From: Chitinophagaceae bacterium | Lineage (GTDB): Bacteria > Bacteroidota > Bacteroidia > Chitinophagales > Chitinophagaceae | Direction of reading: 5' to 3' | Assembly (NCBI GenBank): GCA_016708765.1 | Contig: JADJFD010000007.1 | Span: 1 to 29,999 of the forward strand | Length of the DNA: 29,999 bases | Part shown: positions 1 through 9,110 of the stretch, piece by piece | Numbering within the stretch: position 1 is the stretch's first letter | Layout: each line of letters opens with the position of its first letter | The notes under the pieces: generated by a model | Databases searched by the model: none | Seen by the model: the letters and a program-made list of their open reading frames with translations, nothing else | Told to the model about the DNA's origin: nothing | Translations under genes and position numbers: made by a program

Positions 1-504
1 AAAAGCAGAATTTGGCATTAAACTGAAAAAGACAGATACAGATGAAAAGAAAGATGAGAAGAAAGAAAAAGTGAGTTACGATGTTTTGAGAAAATTTGAA
101 GATAGAGAAAAGAGATGGTATTCCAAACATGACTCCCGGCTCTATTTATAAGTCAGAAATGGATAATTCGCATCCGTTAGCGTTTGGGTATCCCAATTAT
201 TATTTATACATTGAAAATGGATGATAATGTATATGAATTCATCAATGATGGCGGAATGTTACGTCATTAAAAAAGATAACCAGGTAGCTGGATTTGTTGG
301 ATCAAACTGAAAGAAAAGTTACAAGATGGATTAATTTTTGGCGTGCAGGAAATGGGAAGAGGTCTTGTAACGTATTTAACAGATGATATTATGTTTCGTA
401 TTTTTGGGAGAATGGTAAGCTGATACTTTGCAATGCAGTTTTTTGGTGGGGCAATAGTTGTTCAATATTATTATGAAATTCGGAGTTTTAATATTAATAC
501 ATAG
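1..504 (+). CDS. C-terminal part of an M14-family zinc carboxypeptidase-like protein (partial, frameshifted)
   Basis: The gene enters from the left edge and ends at TAG 502-504. Frame 2 reads KAEFGIKLKKTDTDEKK; after a frameshift near 118 it reads GIPNMTPGSIYKSEMDNSHP and LAFGYPNYY, and later KEKLQDGLIFGVQEMGRG, TYLTDD and NGKL. From memory this resembles the C-terminal, non-catalytic region of the long (about 800 aa) M14 carboxypeptidases of Bacteroidota, which also carry a GRG...TDD segment. The zinc-binding domain is outside the window, so the enzymatic call rests on this tail only. At least four frameshifts in 500 bp point to poor sequence here. The 3-nt gap to the next lipoprotein suggests co-transcription. 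The family call is moderate to low in certainty; the presence of one broken reading frame is clear. Confidence 0.5.
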
Positions 505-507
505 ATT

Positions 508-996
508 ATGAATTCAAAAACAATTTTAGCAGGACTATTAATTCTATTGTTAACCGGTTGTAAATCAAAGTCGGCTTTTAATTATTTTGAGGAAATGATT
601 AAAAAGAGAGAAGCCTGATCCCTCATATTGAGGTGACAGAAAGTAAAGTAGAAAAAAAATTTGCAGCGAAAGAACAATTTGATAGTGTTTCAGCAGTAGC
701 AGCAAATATGGAAAATATGATACAGGTAACGATTGATGAGATTAAATCGACACCACCTCCTAAAGTGAATGAGATTGATAATTTTAAAAATAGAAACTAA
801 AATATTTTGAATATATAAAGAGTTTGTATACAAACTATAAAAATGGGGTAATGCAGAAACAGCAGAGGAGAGGGATGCAATAGTTTTAGCTATTCAGAAA
901 TTAGTAAGAGATAAAGAAAAGGTAATTACGGAAATGCAGGCGGCACAGCGAAAATATGCAGATGTCAATGGATTCAAACTGGAAAATAATATTTGA
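508..996 (+). CDS. small lipoprotein, possibly LIC11966-type surface protein (frameshifted)
   Basis: The start ATG at 508 gives MNSKTILAGLLILLLTGCKS, a clear lipoprotein signal with lipobox LTGC, so the product should be anchored to a membrane facing the periplasm or outside. The frame breaks near 615, 800 and 850. Reconstructed pieces are HIEVTESKVEKKFAAKEQF, NMENMIQVTIDEIKSTPPPK, KYFEYIKSLYTNY and KEKVITEMQAAQRKYADVNG, ending in NNI and TGA 994-996. The mature part is largely helical and charged, about 140 aa. The MQAAQRKYA...NGF ending recalls the LIC11966 family of surface lipoproteins, but this is from memory. No catalytic motif is visible. It sits between the M14-type gene and the PIG-L deacetylase on the same strand. 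Confidence 0.55.
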
Positions 997-1115
997 TTTT
1001 TTAACAAATGTTATCAATCATTTATTTTATTGTTTCTTAGTTAATTTTATACTAATACATGACTGGTCTTTCTAGCCTCATAAATAGCTGTTATATTCGC
1101 TGATAATCTTTTATA

Positions 1116-3608
1116 ATGAAGAAATTTGTTCTGCCCTTTTTAATATATATAATTTCTTTTAGTGGAAGTATTTATTCGCAAACTCCTCCAAGTTGGACAT
1201 CTGCCGATATGTATCTGGCTATTCGCAAATTAAATGTGTTGGGTTCGGTGCTATACCTTGCAGCACATCCGGATGATGAAAATACAAGACTGATTGCTTA
1301 TCTCTCCAAAGATAGAATGTTGCGTACTGGTTATCTATCCATAACAAGGGGTGACGGCGGACAGAATTTAATTGGAGATGAACAAGGTATTGAGTTGGGG
1401 TTAATAAGAACACAAGAATTATTATCGGCTAGAAGAATAGATGGTGGCGAACAGTTTTACAAGAGCATAAGATTTTGGTTATTCCAAAACTCGGAAGAAA
1501 CATTTGATAAGTGGAATAAAGAAAAATATTGGAGTGATGTGGTCTGGATCATCAGAATGTTTCAGCCAGATGTAATAGTTAGGCAAGATTCCCTACTACT
1601 GGCGAAGGTGGGCATGGTCATCATACGGCCTTCAGCCATTTTAGCGAATGAAGTTTTCGAAGCAGCCGCAAATCCTAATCGTTTTCCGGAACAATTAAGC
1701 AACCCATTCATCCATGCAAGCAAGTAAAAGAGTTTTGTGGAATACATTCAATTTTTGAGGTACTAATACAACTGCTGCTGATCAGTATAAAAATGGATGT
1801 AGGAGGCTTTAATCCATTATTGGGAAAAAGTTATGGAGAGATAGCTGCTATCAGCCGTAGTAATCATAAAAGCCAGGGCTTTGCTCCGCAGGTTCACGGG
1901 GTGAACAATATGAATTTTTCAGAACAACAAAAGGGAGTGCATCAGTAAATGACTTAATGGATAATGTGGATTTAAGTTGGAAAAGAATTCCGGGGGGTGA
2001 AGCAGTAGGAGCAAAAGTCGATAAACTTATTGCAGGTTTTGATATGCTTCATCCTGAAAAATCAGTGGATGGATTAGTAGACTTGTATAAAGATTTAATG
2101 AATTTAAGAGATGGATATTAAGGAAATCAAAAACTCAAAGAGGTATATGAATTAATACCACAATGCGCCGGATTGTTTATATGCTACAACAAGTGTTCCT
2201 TTTGCAGTGCAAACAGATTCTTTACGAGTCAATTATTCTCTAAACAATAGACTTGGTGCAAATATTGAATTAAACAAAGTAATTGAGTTGGTTTTGATAC
2301 TGTGTTTGTAAAATCAATGGAGAAGAATAAAATATTTCTTTTCAAAAACAATATTTGTTCCAGCAGATAGGCCTGTTACTCAGCCTTATTGGTTATTAAA
2401 TAAGATGGCTGAAGGCTATTTTAATGTAGATGATCAATGGAAAATCGGGCAGGCAGATGTTGATCCTGCTTACAATTTTGCTGTTCAGGTAAAATTAACG
2501 GAGCATACATTAACCATCTTTGCCAGTTAAATATAAATTCACCGATCCTGTAAAAGGAGAGTTATATCAACCGTTGGTGGTTATACTTTCTATGCTTTTA
2601 AAAAGTGAACCGGCATTACGCATTGTGATCAATAAAGACGAAAAAATAAAAGGCGATCTAACTATTCAGAATAAAAAGAATAATATAGTAGCTACACCAC
2701 ATACTAATTATTTTTTAAGCAATAATAAACCTGATCCGTCTGTAAAATTTAATATCGGATCTGTGGTCATGACAGCCAAAGATCAGGCGATAACAGTAGG
2801 ATATGAAATCAAATCGGATACAGCATCTGCTTTTCGATTTCTAGCAAAGATAATAATATGGACTATTACAGTTCAAGTGAATTGAAAGAAATCAAGTATG
2901 ACCATATTCCATATATTAATTATATGGTAAAACCAGAAGTTGAGTTTAAAAAAAATTGATGTAAAAACATACAACAAAAAATAGGCTACATTGTTGGTGC
3001 TGGCGATAAAGTGCCAGAATCTTTGGAGCAAATGGGTTATGAAGTAACATTGTTGACTGAAAGGAAATGGCAAAGAATGGGTTGGATAAATCGAAGCAAT
3101 TATTACAGGTGTAAGAACGTATAATACGAATGACTGGATGAGTAAGTATTATAATAAACTGATGAAGTATGTTGAAGATGGGGGTAATGTAATTGTACAG
3201 TATAATACCAGCAGTCGTGTTGGTCCGGTTAGTCAGAAAATCGGTCCATATGATTTTGAAATTTCCAGAACCAGAGTTACTGATGAAAATGCTGCTGTAA
3301 AATTCTTAAGGCCTGAACATCCTGTACTGAATTTTCCCAATAAGATTACTTCCAATGATTTCAGAGGATGGATACAGGAACGAAGTATTTATCATGCATC
3401 TAACTGGGATAAAGAAAAGTTTGAACCTATTTCTCGATGAATGATGCTGGTGAAAAACCTGATGAAGGAAGCTTAATTATTGCAAAGCATGGCAAAGGTT
3501 ATTTTAGTTATACAGGTATTGTATTTTTCAGAGAACTGCCAGCTGGTGTTCCGGTGCTTATAGATTGTTAGCAAACCTGATTGCACTCAATAAGAAAAAG
3601 GATTTTAA
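1116..3608 (+). CDS. PIG-L family (GlcNAc-PI) deacetylase, large Bacteroidota form (multiply frameshifted)
   Basis: The first 203 aa are intact: a signal peptide (MKKFVLPFLIYIISFSGSIYSQ), then SVLYLAAHPDDENTRLIAYL with the AHPDDE zinc-site motif of LmbE/PIG-L deacetylases at about residues 50-56, and the conserved TRGDGGQN. Later pieces in shifting frames are GHHTASAILANE-like sequence near 1620, NHKSQGF near 1866, a middle segment at 2520-2885, and an end segment at 3138-3440, finishing with a piece resembling GVPGAYRLLANLIALNKKK near 3550-3600. If the final frame is corrected, the stop is TAA 3606-3608, giving about 830 aa, the usual size for this two-part Bacteroidota form. The family hydrolyses N-acetyl groups from sugar conjugates; the substrate here is unknown. 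Around ten indels must be assumed. The 3' boundary is inferred. Confidence 0.8.
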
Positions 3609-3782
3609 TGCCACAGGAGAAAAAGCCAGATGCAAAAAGAGGGAGATGGCATTTATTTTTGCTATTATACTTGGATTAGTGATTGGGATATTAATAAAAA
3701 AGTAAGAATTGGTTTGTTGATTGGTCTTGTGCTGGGTATTGTGATTGTTTTTACCGGCTGGCTGCGAACAAATCGAAAATAA
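3608..3782 (+). CDS. tiny two-helix membrane protein (frameshifted)
   Basis: An ATG at 3608 overlaps the inferred stop of the PIG-L gene (TAATG), which suggests translational coupling. It reads MPQEKKPDAKR, then after a frameshift MAFIFAIILGLVIGILIKK, then after a missing A in the A-run near 3698 VRIGLLIGLVLGIVIVFTGW and LRTNRK, with TAA 3780-3782. The product would be about 57 aa with two hydrophobic helices joined by a short basic turn. The helices are similar to each other (LGLVIGI and LGIVIVF). I do not recognise a named family. Two indels must be assumed, so the gene model is tentative, but the hydrophobic pattern is hard to explain otherwise. Confidence 0.45.
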
Positions 3783-3785
3783 ATT

Positions 3786-3911
3786 ATGCAAGAAAGAGAA
3801 AACAATAAACCACCTTTTTTTAAGAATTGGAATGGCTGGTACATTTCTTTAATTGCCTTTTTGGTAGTCTTGATTGTTTTATTTTATTTATTCACTGAAA
3901 ACTTTAAATAA
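3786..3911 (+). CDS. 41-aa single-pass membrane protein
   Basis: An intact 41-codon frame starts at ATG 3786, 3 nt after the previous stop, and ends at TAA 3909-3911. The sequence is MQERENNKPPFFKNWNGWY followed by one hydrophobic helix (ISLIAFLVVLIVLFYLFT) and a short charged tail ENFK. The layout is a soluble, proline- and aromatic-rich N-terminus and a C-terminal anchor. From memory, similar small proteins (KPPFF.W..WY plus one helix) sit before sodium:solute symporters in other Bacteroidota; I could not check this. It may be an accessory subunit or stabiliser of the symporter that starts 54 nt downstream. That role is inference from position only. Confidence 0.6.
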   Translation: MQERENNKPPFFKNWNGWYISLIAFLVVLIVLFYLFTENFK

Positions 3912-3944
3912 GTATGCGGAATATTTTATGCGAAGTTTTAAAAT

Positions 3945-3965
3945 GCCCCTTTAGGGGATAGGGGT
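3945..3965 (+). repeat. short palindromic element CCCCTTTAGGGG, copy 1
   Basis: The sequence CCCCTTTAGGGG (946-957 of this kilobase) is a palindrome with a two-base centre and is followed by ATAGGGGT, directly before the symporter start codon at 3966. A second element of the same layout but different stem bases lies just after the symporter (5728-5748). In copy 1 the trailing AGGGG also acts as a plausible ribosome binding region. I recall such elements as very common between genes in Bacteroidota. Confidence 0.55.
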
Positions 3966-5697
3966 ATGAGCCAGATTGATTGGATAGTATTAATCGGAAC
4001 ATTGCTCTGCATTATTTCCTACGGATTATATAAAAGCCGTACTACCCGAAACCTCGACGGGTATTTTTTATCCAACCGAAGCCTTCCTTGGGGATTAGTA
4101 TTGCTTAGCATAATGGGTACACAAGCCAGTGCTATTACTTTTCTTTCTGCTCCGGGACAAGCTTACACAGATGGAATGCGGTTTGTACAATATTATTTCG
4201 GCCTTCCATTGGCAATGATAGTTATTTGTATTTTTTTCGTTCCCATATTCAGCCGGTTGAAAGTTTATACGGCTTACGAATATTTAGAGAACCGGTTCGA
4301 TAGTAAAACAAGAACACTTACTTCATTTTTCTTTTTATTACAAAGAGGATTATCAACTGGTATCAGTGTATTTGCTCCTTCAATAATTCTGTCTTCGTTG
4401 TTTGGCTGGAATATTTATTACACCAATATATTAATGGGTGGCCTGCTTATTATTTATACTATGAGCGGTGGTGCAAAAGCAGTTGCTTACACACAACAGT
4501 TACAACTCATCATCATTTTTACAGGTATGTTCCTTGCTGCTTATATGGTAGTAAATATGTTGCCCGATAATGTAAGCTTTACCGATGCACTGGAAGTAAG
4601 TGGTAAGATGGGAAAGCTGAATGTAATTACAACAGGATTTGAAAATGGAAAATTTAACTGGAGTGATCAGTATAACCTCTTCAGCGGATTAATAGGTGGA
4701 TTCTTTTTGGCTCTTTCTTATTTTGGAACTGACCAGTCGCAGGTTGGCCGCTATCTTACTGCCAAATCATTAAAGCAATCCCGCATGGGATTATTAATGA
4801 ACGGGTTTGTTAAAATACCTATGCAGTTTGGTATTTTATTGATTGGGGTTTTGTTTTTCTTTTTATCAATTTAATAAAGGCACTGATATTTTTAATGATG
4901 TACAGTTGAAAAAATTGGAGTCATCTAAGTACAAAGATTAATTGATGATTGCTACTGCACAGTATGAATCGATTACAGAATTAAAGCAAAAAGCAGTAGT
5001 TGATTATTCTGCTGCTTCTGATATAAATGATAGAACGGCGAAGGCTGCTTCAATGAATACATTGGAAGGACTTCAAAAGAAATCAGACAGTTTACGGAAA
5101 TCGGTGAAAGGCTGGCTTGCTTCAAAAGAAGTTGGCGGCGATAATAATGATACAAACTATATTTTTCTTCGCTTTGTAGTGGATAATTTACCTGTTGGTC
5201 TTGTTGGCTTGTTGATTGCTATAATTTTCCTTGCATCCTGGGGAAGTATTGCTGCTGCTATCAACTCACTAGCATCTTGTACAATGATTGACTTTCACAG
5301 ACGTTTTACAAAGAAAAAAGATACAGAAGAAACTGAATACAAGCTTTCAAAGAAATATACATTGGCATGGGGAATCTTTTGCATAATCGTTGCCATGTTC
5401 ACCTATAATGTTGGCAATAGTTTGATCGAAGCAGTGAATGTGTTGGGCTCATTGTTCTATGGTGTAATACTCGGTGTATTCCTAGTTGCGTTTATGTTTA
5501 AGAATATAAAAAGCGGTCATGTTGTTTTCTGGGGAGCAGTATTGGCGGAGGTATTAGTACTCACTGTTTTTATTCTTACCAAAGTCGGCGTTTTCAAAAT
5601 GGGCTTTCTTTGGTTAAATCCAATTGGAGCATTTGGTGTAATAATATTCAGTCTTATTCTTAATAAGATTATACCCAAAAAAATAGCCCTGAACTAA
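3966..5697 (+). CDS. sodium:solute symporter (SSS family), one frameshift and one in-frame stop
   Basis: The frame begins MSQIDWIVLIGTLLCIISYG and shows the many hydrophobic helices of the SSS family; GYFLSNRSLPWGLVLLSIMG and GTQASAITFLSAPGQAYTDG are typical of helices 1-2. The first 302 codons end at TAA 4872-4874. After a T-run indel near 4860 the frame continues FNKGTDIFNDVQLKKLESSK, crosses an in-frame TAA at 4939-4941 and goes on to 5697 through more membrane helices (NLPVGLVGLLIAIIFLASWG). Total length is about 576 aa, normal for the family. The protein should couple Na+ entry to solute uptake at the inner membrane; the solute (sugar, sialic acid or similar) cannot be told. The C-terminal codons lie inside a terminator hairpin. 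The breaks look like sequencing errors. Confidence 0.88.
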
Positions 5698-5712
5698 CAG
5701 GACTATTTTTTT
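5681..5712 (+). terminator. intrinsic terminator overlapping the symporter stop codon
   Basis: AAATAG and CCTG (5681-5691, one unpaired C) pair with CAGG and CTATTT (5698-5708), leaving the loop AACTAA, followed by a run of seven T ending at 5712. The symporter stop TAA (5695-5697) lies in the loop, so coding and termination signals overlap. The A-rich left flank means it could also work for the convergent minus-strand gene. Confidence 0.75.
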
Positions 5713-5727
5713 AATAAAGACTATAAG

Positions 5728-5748
5728 TCTCCTTTAGGAGATTTAGGG
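5728..5748 (+). repeat. short palindromic element TCTCCTTTAGGAGA, copy 2
   Basis: TCTCCTTTAGGAGA (5728-5741) is a perfect palindrome around TT, followed by TTTAGGGG. Layout and tail match copy 1 at 3945-3965 while the stem bases differ on both sides, so pairing is kept. It lies between the convergent symporter and DUF2911 genes. Confidence 0.55.
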
Positions 5749-5751
5749 GCA

Positions 5752-6581
5752 TTACTTTAATTCTTTCAATAATTTTTCATTCAATTTCACATAGTCATCA
5801 TTCTTAGCAGCAGTTGCAAGTTCTATTGACTTTTCTGCAGCCATTTTTGCATCTGCTTTCTTGCCCAATTTAGCAAGACAATTTGCTCTTTGATGATGAA
5901 TCCAGAAAGCAGTTGGTTGTGCTTCTACAGCTTTATCAAACCATCCAAGTGCTGTATTCAGATCTTTGCCGTTTTCCATATAGTACATAGCAGCATTAAA
6001 ATAAGGCTTGTTGTCCTTATTCATTAACTGATCAATCTGCGCCATTACTTTTGTTTCAACATCAGCTGATATTGGAAGTGTAACAGATGTGTTATCCCAT
6101 TTAATTTCAATGTCACATTTATTTGCAGTAATGTTTGCAAATTCAATAGTAAATGTTTCAATTTTATCGCTCATTTTTTCTGGAGCAGCCATTACTCTTA
6201 CTACATCCATATCTTCTTTATAAGCAGAAGGGCTTGTAACATTCGTTTGTTTGCTGATAATGATTGTCCATTCTTTTTTCCAGGAATAGTTAGTAAGCCA
6301 TATTTTCCAGCAGCTACCTTTGTTCCACCTATCATTACATCTTCGCCGAAAGTAAGTGTTGTTGCCTGGTTAGCACCGGTACGCCATACTTTATCAAAAG
6401 GAACAAGATCTCCATAAATTGTTCTTCCTTTCATAGCAGGACGGGAATAAGAAAGTTCAACACTGGACAACGCAAAATCCTGTTTAACAGTTTGTGTTGG
6501 ACTTGGAGCAGGAGTTTTTAATTGTGCTTCAGCCATAAATAATGAGCAGGCAGCAATGGCTGTAATAAATAATTTTTTCAT
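5752..6581 (-). CDS. DUF2911 domain protein with C-terminal TPR-like repeats (one frameshift)
   Basis: Starting at 6581 the protein reads MKKLFITAIAACSLFMAEAQ, a signal peptide, then the DUF2911 core: SSVELSYSRPAMKGRTIYGD, LVPFDKVWRTGANQATTLTF, GGTKVAAGKYGLLTIPG. The frame breaks in the T-run at 6274-6279; adding one base restores KKEWTIIISKQTNVTSPSAY and joins the second part. That part ends with helical repeats (YYMENGKDLNTALGWFDKAV, PTAFWIHHQRANCLAKLGKK), a TPR-like pair. Total about 277 aa, normal for this combined form. It should be exported to the periplasm. DUF2911 has no established function. It is transcribed towards the symporter and is alone on its strand here. Confidence 0.88.
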
Positions 6582-6659
6582 GTGTGTATTATTTTTAATG
6601 TTTAATAGTCGTTTTGTGTTGTCACAAAATTGCTATTGTCTTTAAAGATTTTCGAAGTG

Positions 6660-6667
6660 CAAAGGTA
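6660..6667 (-). promoter_or_regulatory. Bacteroidota-type -7 element TACCTTTG
   Basis: On the minus strand TACCTTTG matches the TAnnTTTG -7 consensus of Bacteroidota primary sigma promoters. It lies 79 nt upstream of the DUF2911 start. A TTTG occurs upstream, but only 13 nt away instead of the usual 19 or so, so the -33 element is not convincing. Confidence 0.45.
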
Positions 6668-6828
6668 GGAGAATCGGGTGCAAATTCCGACTGGCTAATT
6701 ACAGATTGAAGAATAACGTTATGAAATGCCCATAAGCAGAGGTATAGCAATCAGTTTTGATTATTTAGGGCATTACATGTGACAAATTTCTAAAACTATA
6801 ATATACACATGAAAGGTAAATGGTTCTG

Positions 6829-8227
6829 TTAGAAAGGAATAGTAACAGTGGTGCGGCTATTTTTTGCTTTGCGTATCCATTTTGGTCCTTCTTTAATAAG
6901 GCGTATAGCTTCTTTATCGCATTTGCTGCAAAGCGATTTTACTATTTTGAAGTTTACAGGCTCGCCATTTTTATTTACTTCAAAAGACACTTGTACTTCA
7001 CCTGTCTTTACCGACTTGGATTTATAATCATCTGGTAATTGAATATTATTTACAAGATAATTATCATAATATGCCCACCCATCTGATGGTTCTGGTTCTT
7101 CCAGTTGCATGCTATTGTTATTAGACCTTGCTTGCAGGTTCGGCTTTTGTTGGCTTATCACTACTTCAGACATACGGCTCCTATCATCTTGTAAAACAAC
7201 TTGGTTAGTTGGTGCTGCATTTCTCAATTGTATATTATTATTTTCAAATCCGATGGAACGTACCTGCACATCTACTATTGAATCGGGATAGCTAAGATTG
7301 AAATATCCTCTTACATCAGTATAAGTACCGGTGTTTTCTTCCAGATTAGTAACATTAGCAAAAGGCACACCTACATTATTCTGATCGGTTACACGGCCAC
7401 GAAAAATATTTGTAGTTTGATTACGATAATTCTGATCATCAATTTTTTTGTAGCAGCTACAGCTCTTTTCTTGATTCGAAATTATCTTCTTTTTCCGCTG
7501 CTTTATCTTTCGTAGTAACTACATCAATTTCTTGCTTCCCTGCTTCACTTCCTGGTTTTACTTCTTCTTTACCCAATATTTTTTTCTCAGTCACATTTCC
7601 TATAGCTCTTTGGGGCTCATTATTTTTTATTGTTGGCGTAGCAACTACAGGGGCTGGAGGAACTGCTTTTCATCATCCATTGAAATGCTGACTTCCTTTT
7701 TTTCAACTGCTCCACTACCAGAAGTATTTGAAGTTTGATCTGTTGTTAAAGGTTGTTCTACTGTTTCACTTGTAGTGCCTTTTTCAGTTGCAGAAACAGG
7801 TTTGTTAGCTGTATTGGAATCAGCAGCATCAGTTAATTTATTTTCTGTTGCTTTTGCAGGTTCATTCTGAGCAATTGATTCTGCCTTTTTATTAAATCCA
7901 AATTGATAAACGGCAAACGTAGCACCCGCCACAAAAAGTAGCATAGCAGCCACTTTTAACAGTCGGAAATTATTTTTTCGTTCAGTAGTTTGTAAAGGAA
8001 TTACTTTGGCAGATGCTGTCTTTTTGGGCAAGCCTTCCTTTAAGTTCAGCAATATCAGCGGCTACATTCACACCAGCAACATCATATCCTTCCAATGCAT
8101 CCGCAAGAAAAGGATCATCCATTGCAGCTTTTTCCATTTCATGCATTTCTTTGGCAGAAAGCAAACCCTTATGATATTTTTCAATATCAGCGGCGGTAAA
8201 ATTATTTATGTTATTATCTGTAGCCAT
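6829..8227 (-). CDS. anti-sigma-like membrane protein with CarboxypepD_reg-like and TonB C-terminal domains (frameshifted)
   Basis: Read from 8227, it starts MATDNNINNFTAADIEKYHK, then EKAAMDDPFLADALEGYDV, an N-terminal segment typical of proteins next to ECF sigma factors in Bacteroidota. After a frameshift near 8040 comes a membrane helix (LLKVAAMLLFVAGATFAVY), a Thr/Glu/Lys-rich periplasmic linker, and after two more frameshifts (near 7665 and 7465) FRGRVTDQNNVGVPFANVTN, a CarboxypepD_reg-like domain. The last part (VNNIQLPDDYKSKSVKTGEV, VQVSFEVNKNGEPVNFKIVK) is a TonB C-terminal fold ending at 6829. Total about 466 aa. The inferred role is to hold the ECF factor encoded 37 bp upstream and link it to an outer-membrane signal through the TonB-like domain. 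Cytoplasmic N-terminus and periplasmic C-terminus are expected. Confidence 0.8.
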
Positions 8228-8264
8228 TTATTATTAGAATCCTTGTATTTTATTTGCCAATTGT

Positions 8265-8855
8265 CTATAACTCATTTCCCACTCCCAACTTTTCATTCTC
8301 CATACACAGTTTCAAATTTCGTCGTCCATTTTGTATAAAACTTCTCACCTGATTCCATTCCAGTCCGGTTATTTCTACTATTTCATTATAACATTTTCCA
8401 TCCAGGTAAAATAGTTTTACAGTTTCCCGTTGCTCATTTGTCAAAGTGCCAAGGCAGAATTCCAGTTTCTTGAACTTCTCCTCTTTTTCCAACACACCAT
8501 TCAGCTGCACATTGTCCTCTGATTGCACAAGTTCATATTTAAACTCTACTGTTTTCATGTTTTTGGGAGTCCGCAGTTGCATCAAACAGTGGTTTTTAGC
8601 CACCTGGTGCAGCCAAGGTTTAAAATTCTCCACTTCATGCTTTCTCAATTTTGGTACCAGTTCCTCAAATATTTGCATCACACTGTCTTTCGCAGTTTCC
8701 GGATCCTTATAATATTTAAGGCACACACCATACACCAGCTCCATGTATCGCTGATACAATTCTCCGAGTATGGCCATATCACCAGATTCCTTGTAAAGAG
8801 CAACCAGCTCCTTGTCGGATAGTGAGTTATGAGATATGTTCTTTAAAAATGACAA
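8265..8855 (-). CDS. ECF RNA polymerase sigma factor (sigma-70 family)
   Basis: An intact 196-aa protein. Region 2 is seen as LGELYQRYMELVYGVCLKYY followed by KDPETAKDSVMQIFEELVPK, and then FKPWLHQVAKNHCLMQLR. Region 4 is LTNEQRETVKLFYLDGKCYN followed by EIVEITGLEWNQVRSFIQNG with the helix-turn-helix and RRNLK end. Length and the absence of regions 1 and 3 fit group 4 (ECF) factors. It directs RNA polymerase to a small regulon; targets are unknown. It is the first gene of a minus-strand pair with the anti-sigma/TonB protein 37 bp downstream, and is divergent from the VWA gene 255 bp away, which is a natural candidate target. The ATG at 8855 gives a normal N-terminus. Confidence 0.93.
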   Translation of the reverse strand: MSFLKNISHNSLSDKELVALYKESGDMAILGELYQRYMELVYGVCLKYYKDPETAKDSVMQIFEELVPKLRKHEVENFKPWLHQVAKNHCLMQLRTPKNMKTVEFKYELVQSEDNVQLNGVLEKEEKFKKLEFCLGTLTNEQRETVKLFYLDGKCYNEIVEITGLEWNQVRSFIQNGRRNLKLCMENEKLGVGNEL

Positions 8856-9110
8856 CGGTCTAAAATTAATGAATAATTATTTACTTAACCAGCTTTAGTG
8901 CATATGGCATCGTCCCTTGCGTCGCACTTTTCATCGTTCAGAACATTGGTCATCAAAAACCTCTACCTATTAACATTCCTAATAAAGGAAAAGTCATTCT
9001 ACCCTCTCCTCAAGCAGAGGAAGTCGGAGTTAAAAAAATCAGAGAATATATTGAGAGTAGTTTATGCAATCCTCTAAATACCCGCATCTGGGTATGTAAA
9101 TACTTATATT
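8856..9110. promoter_or_regulatory. divergent intergenic region between the ECF sigma and VWA genes
   Basis: This gene-free region must hold promoters for both the minus-strand sigma operon and the plus-strand VWA gene. It holds a copy of a recurring motif (TTGCGTCGCACT, 8917-8928) and a symmetric site at 9079-9094. I see no convincing TAnnTTTG element with a spaced TTTG in either direction, which would be consistent with ECF-driven transcription but does not prove it. Confidence 0.45.
9079..9094. promoter_or_regulatory. dyad TACCCGCATCTGGGTA, possible NarL/LuxR-type operator
   Basis: The site has the outer half-sites TACCC and GGGTA in inverted 7-2-7 arrangement, 16 nt upstream of the VWA start codon (ATG 9111). 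The NarL-type consensus TACYYMT-N2-AKKRRTA has the same spacing and outer bases, although the inner two bases of each half differ. A GerE/LuxR-type response regulator is therefore a possible binder. It could also be a leader hairpin with a six-base stem (ATACCC with GGGTAT). Confidence 0.4.

Noticed and set aside
1..3607. Real pseudogenes from gene decay
   Set aside because: Breaks are nearly all single-base length errors and the restored proteins are of normal length; sequencing error is the simpler cause.
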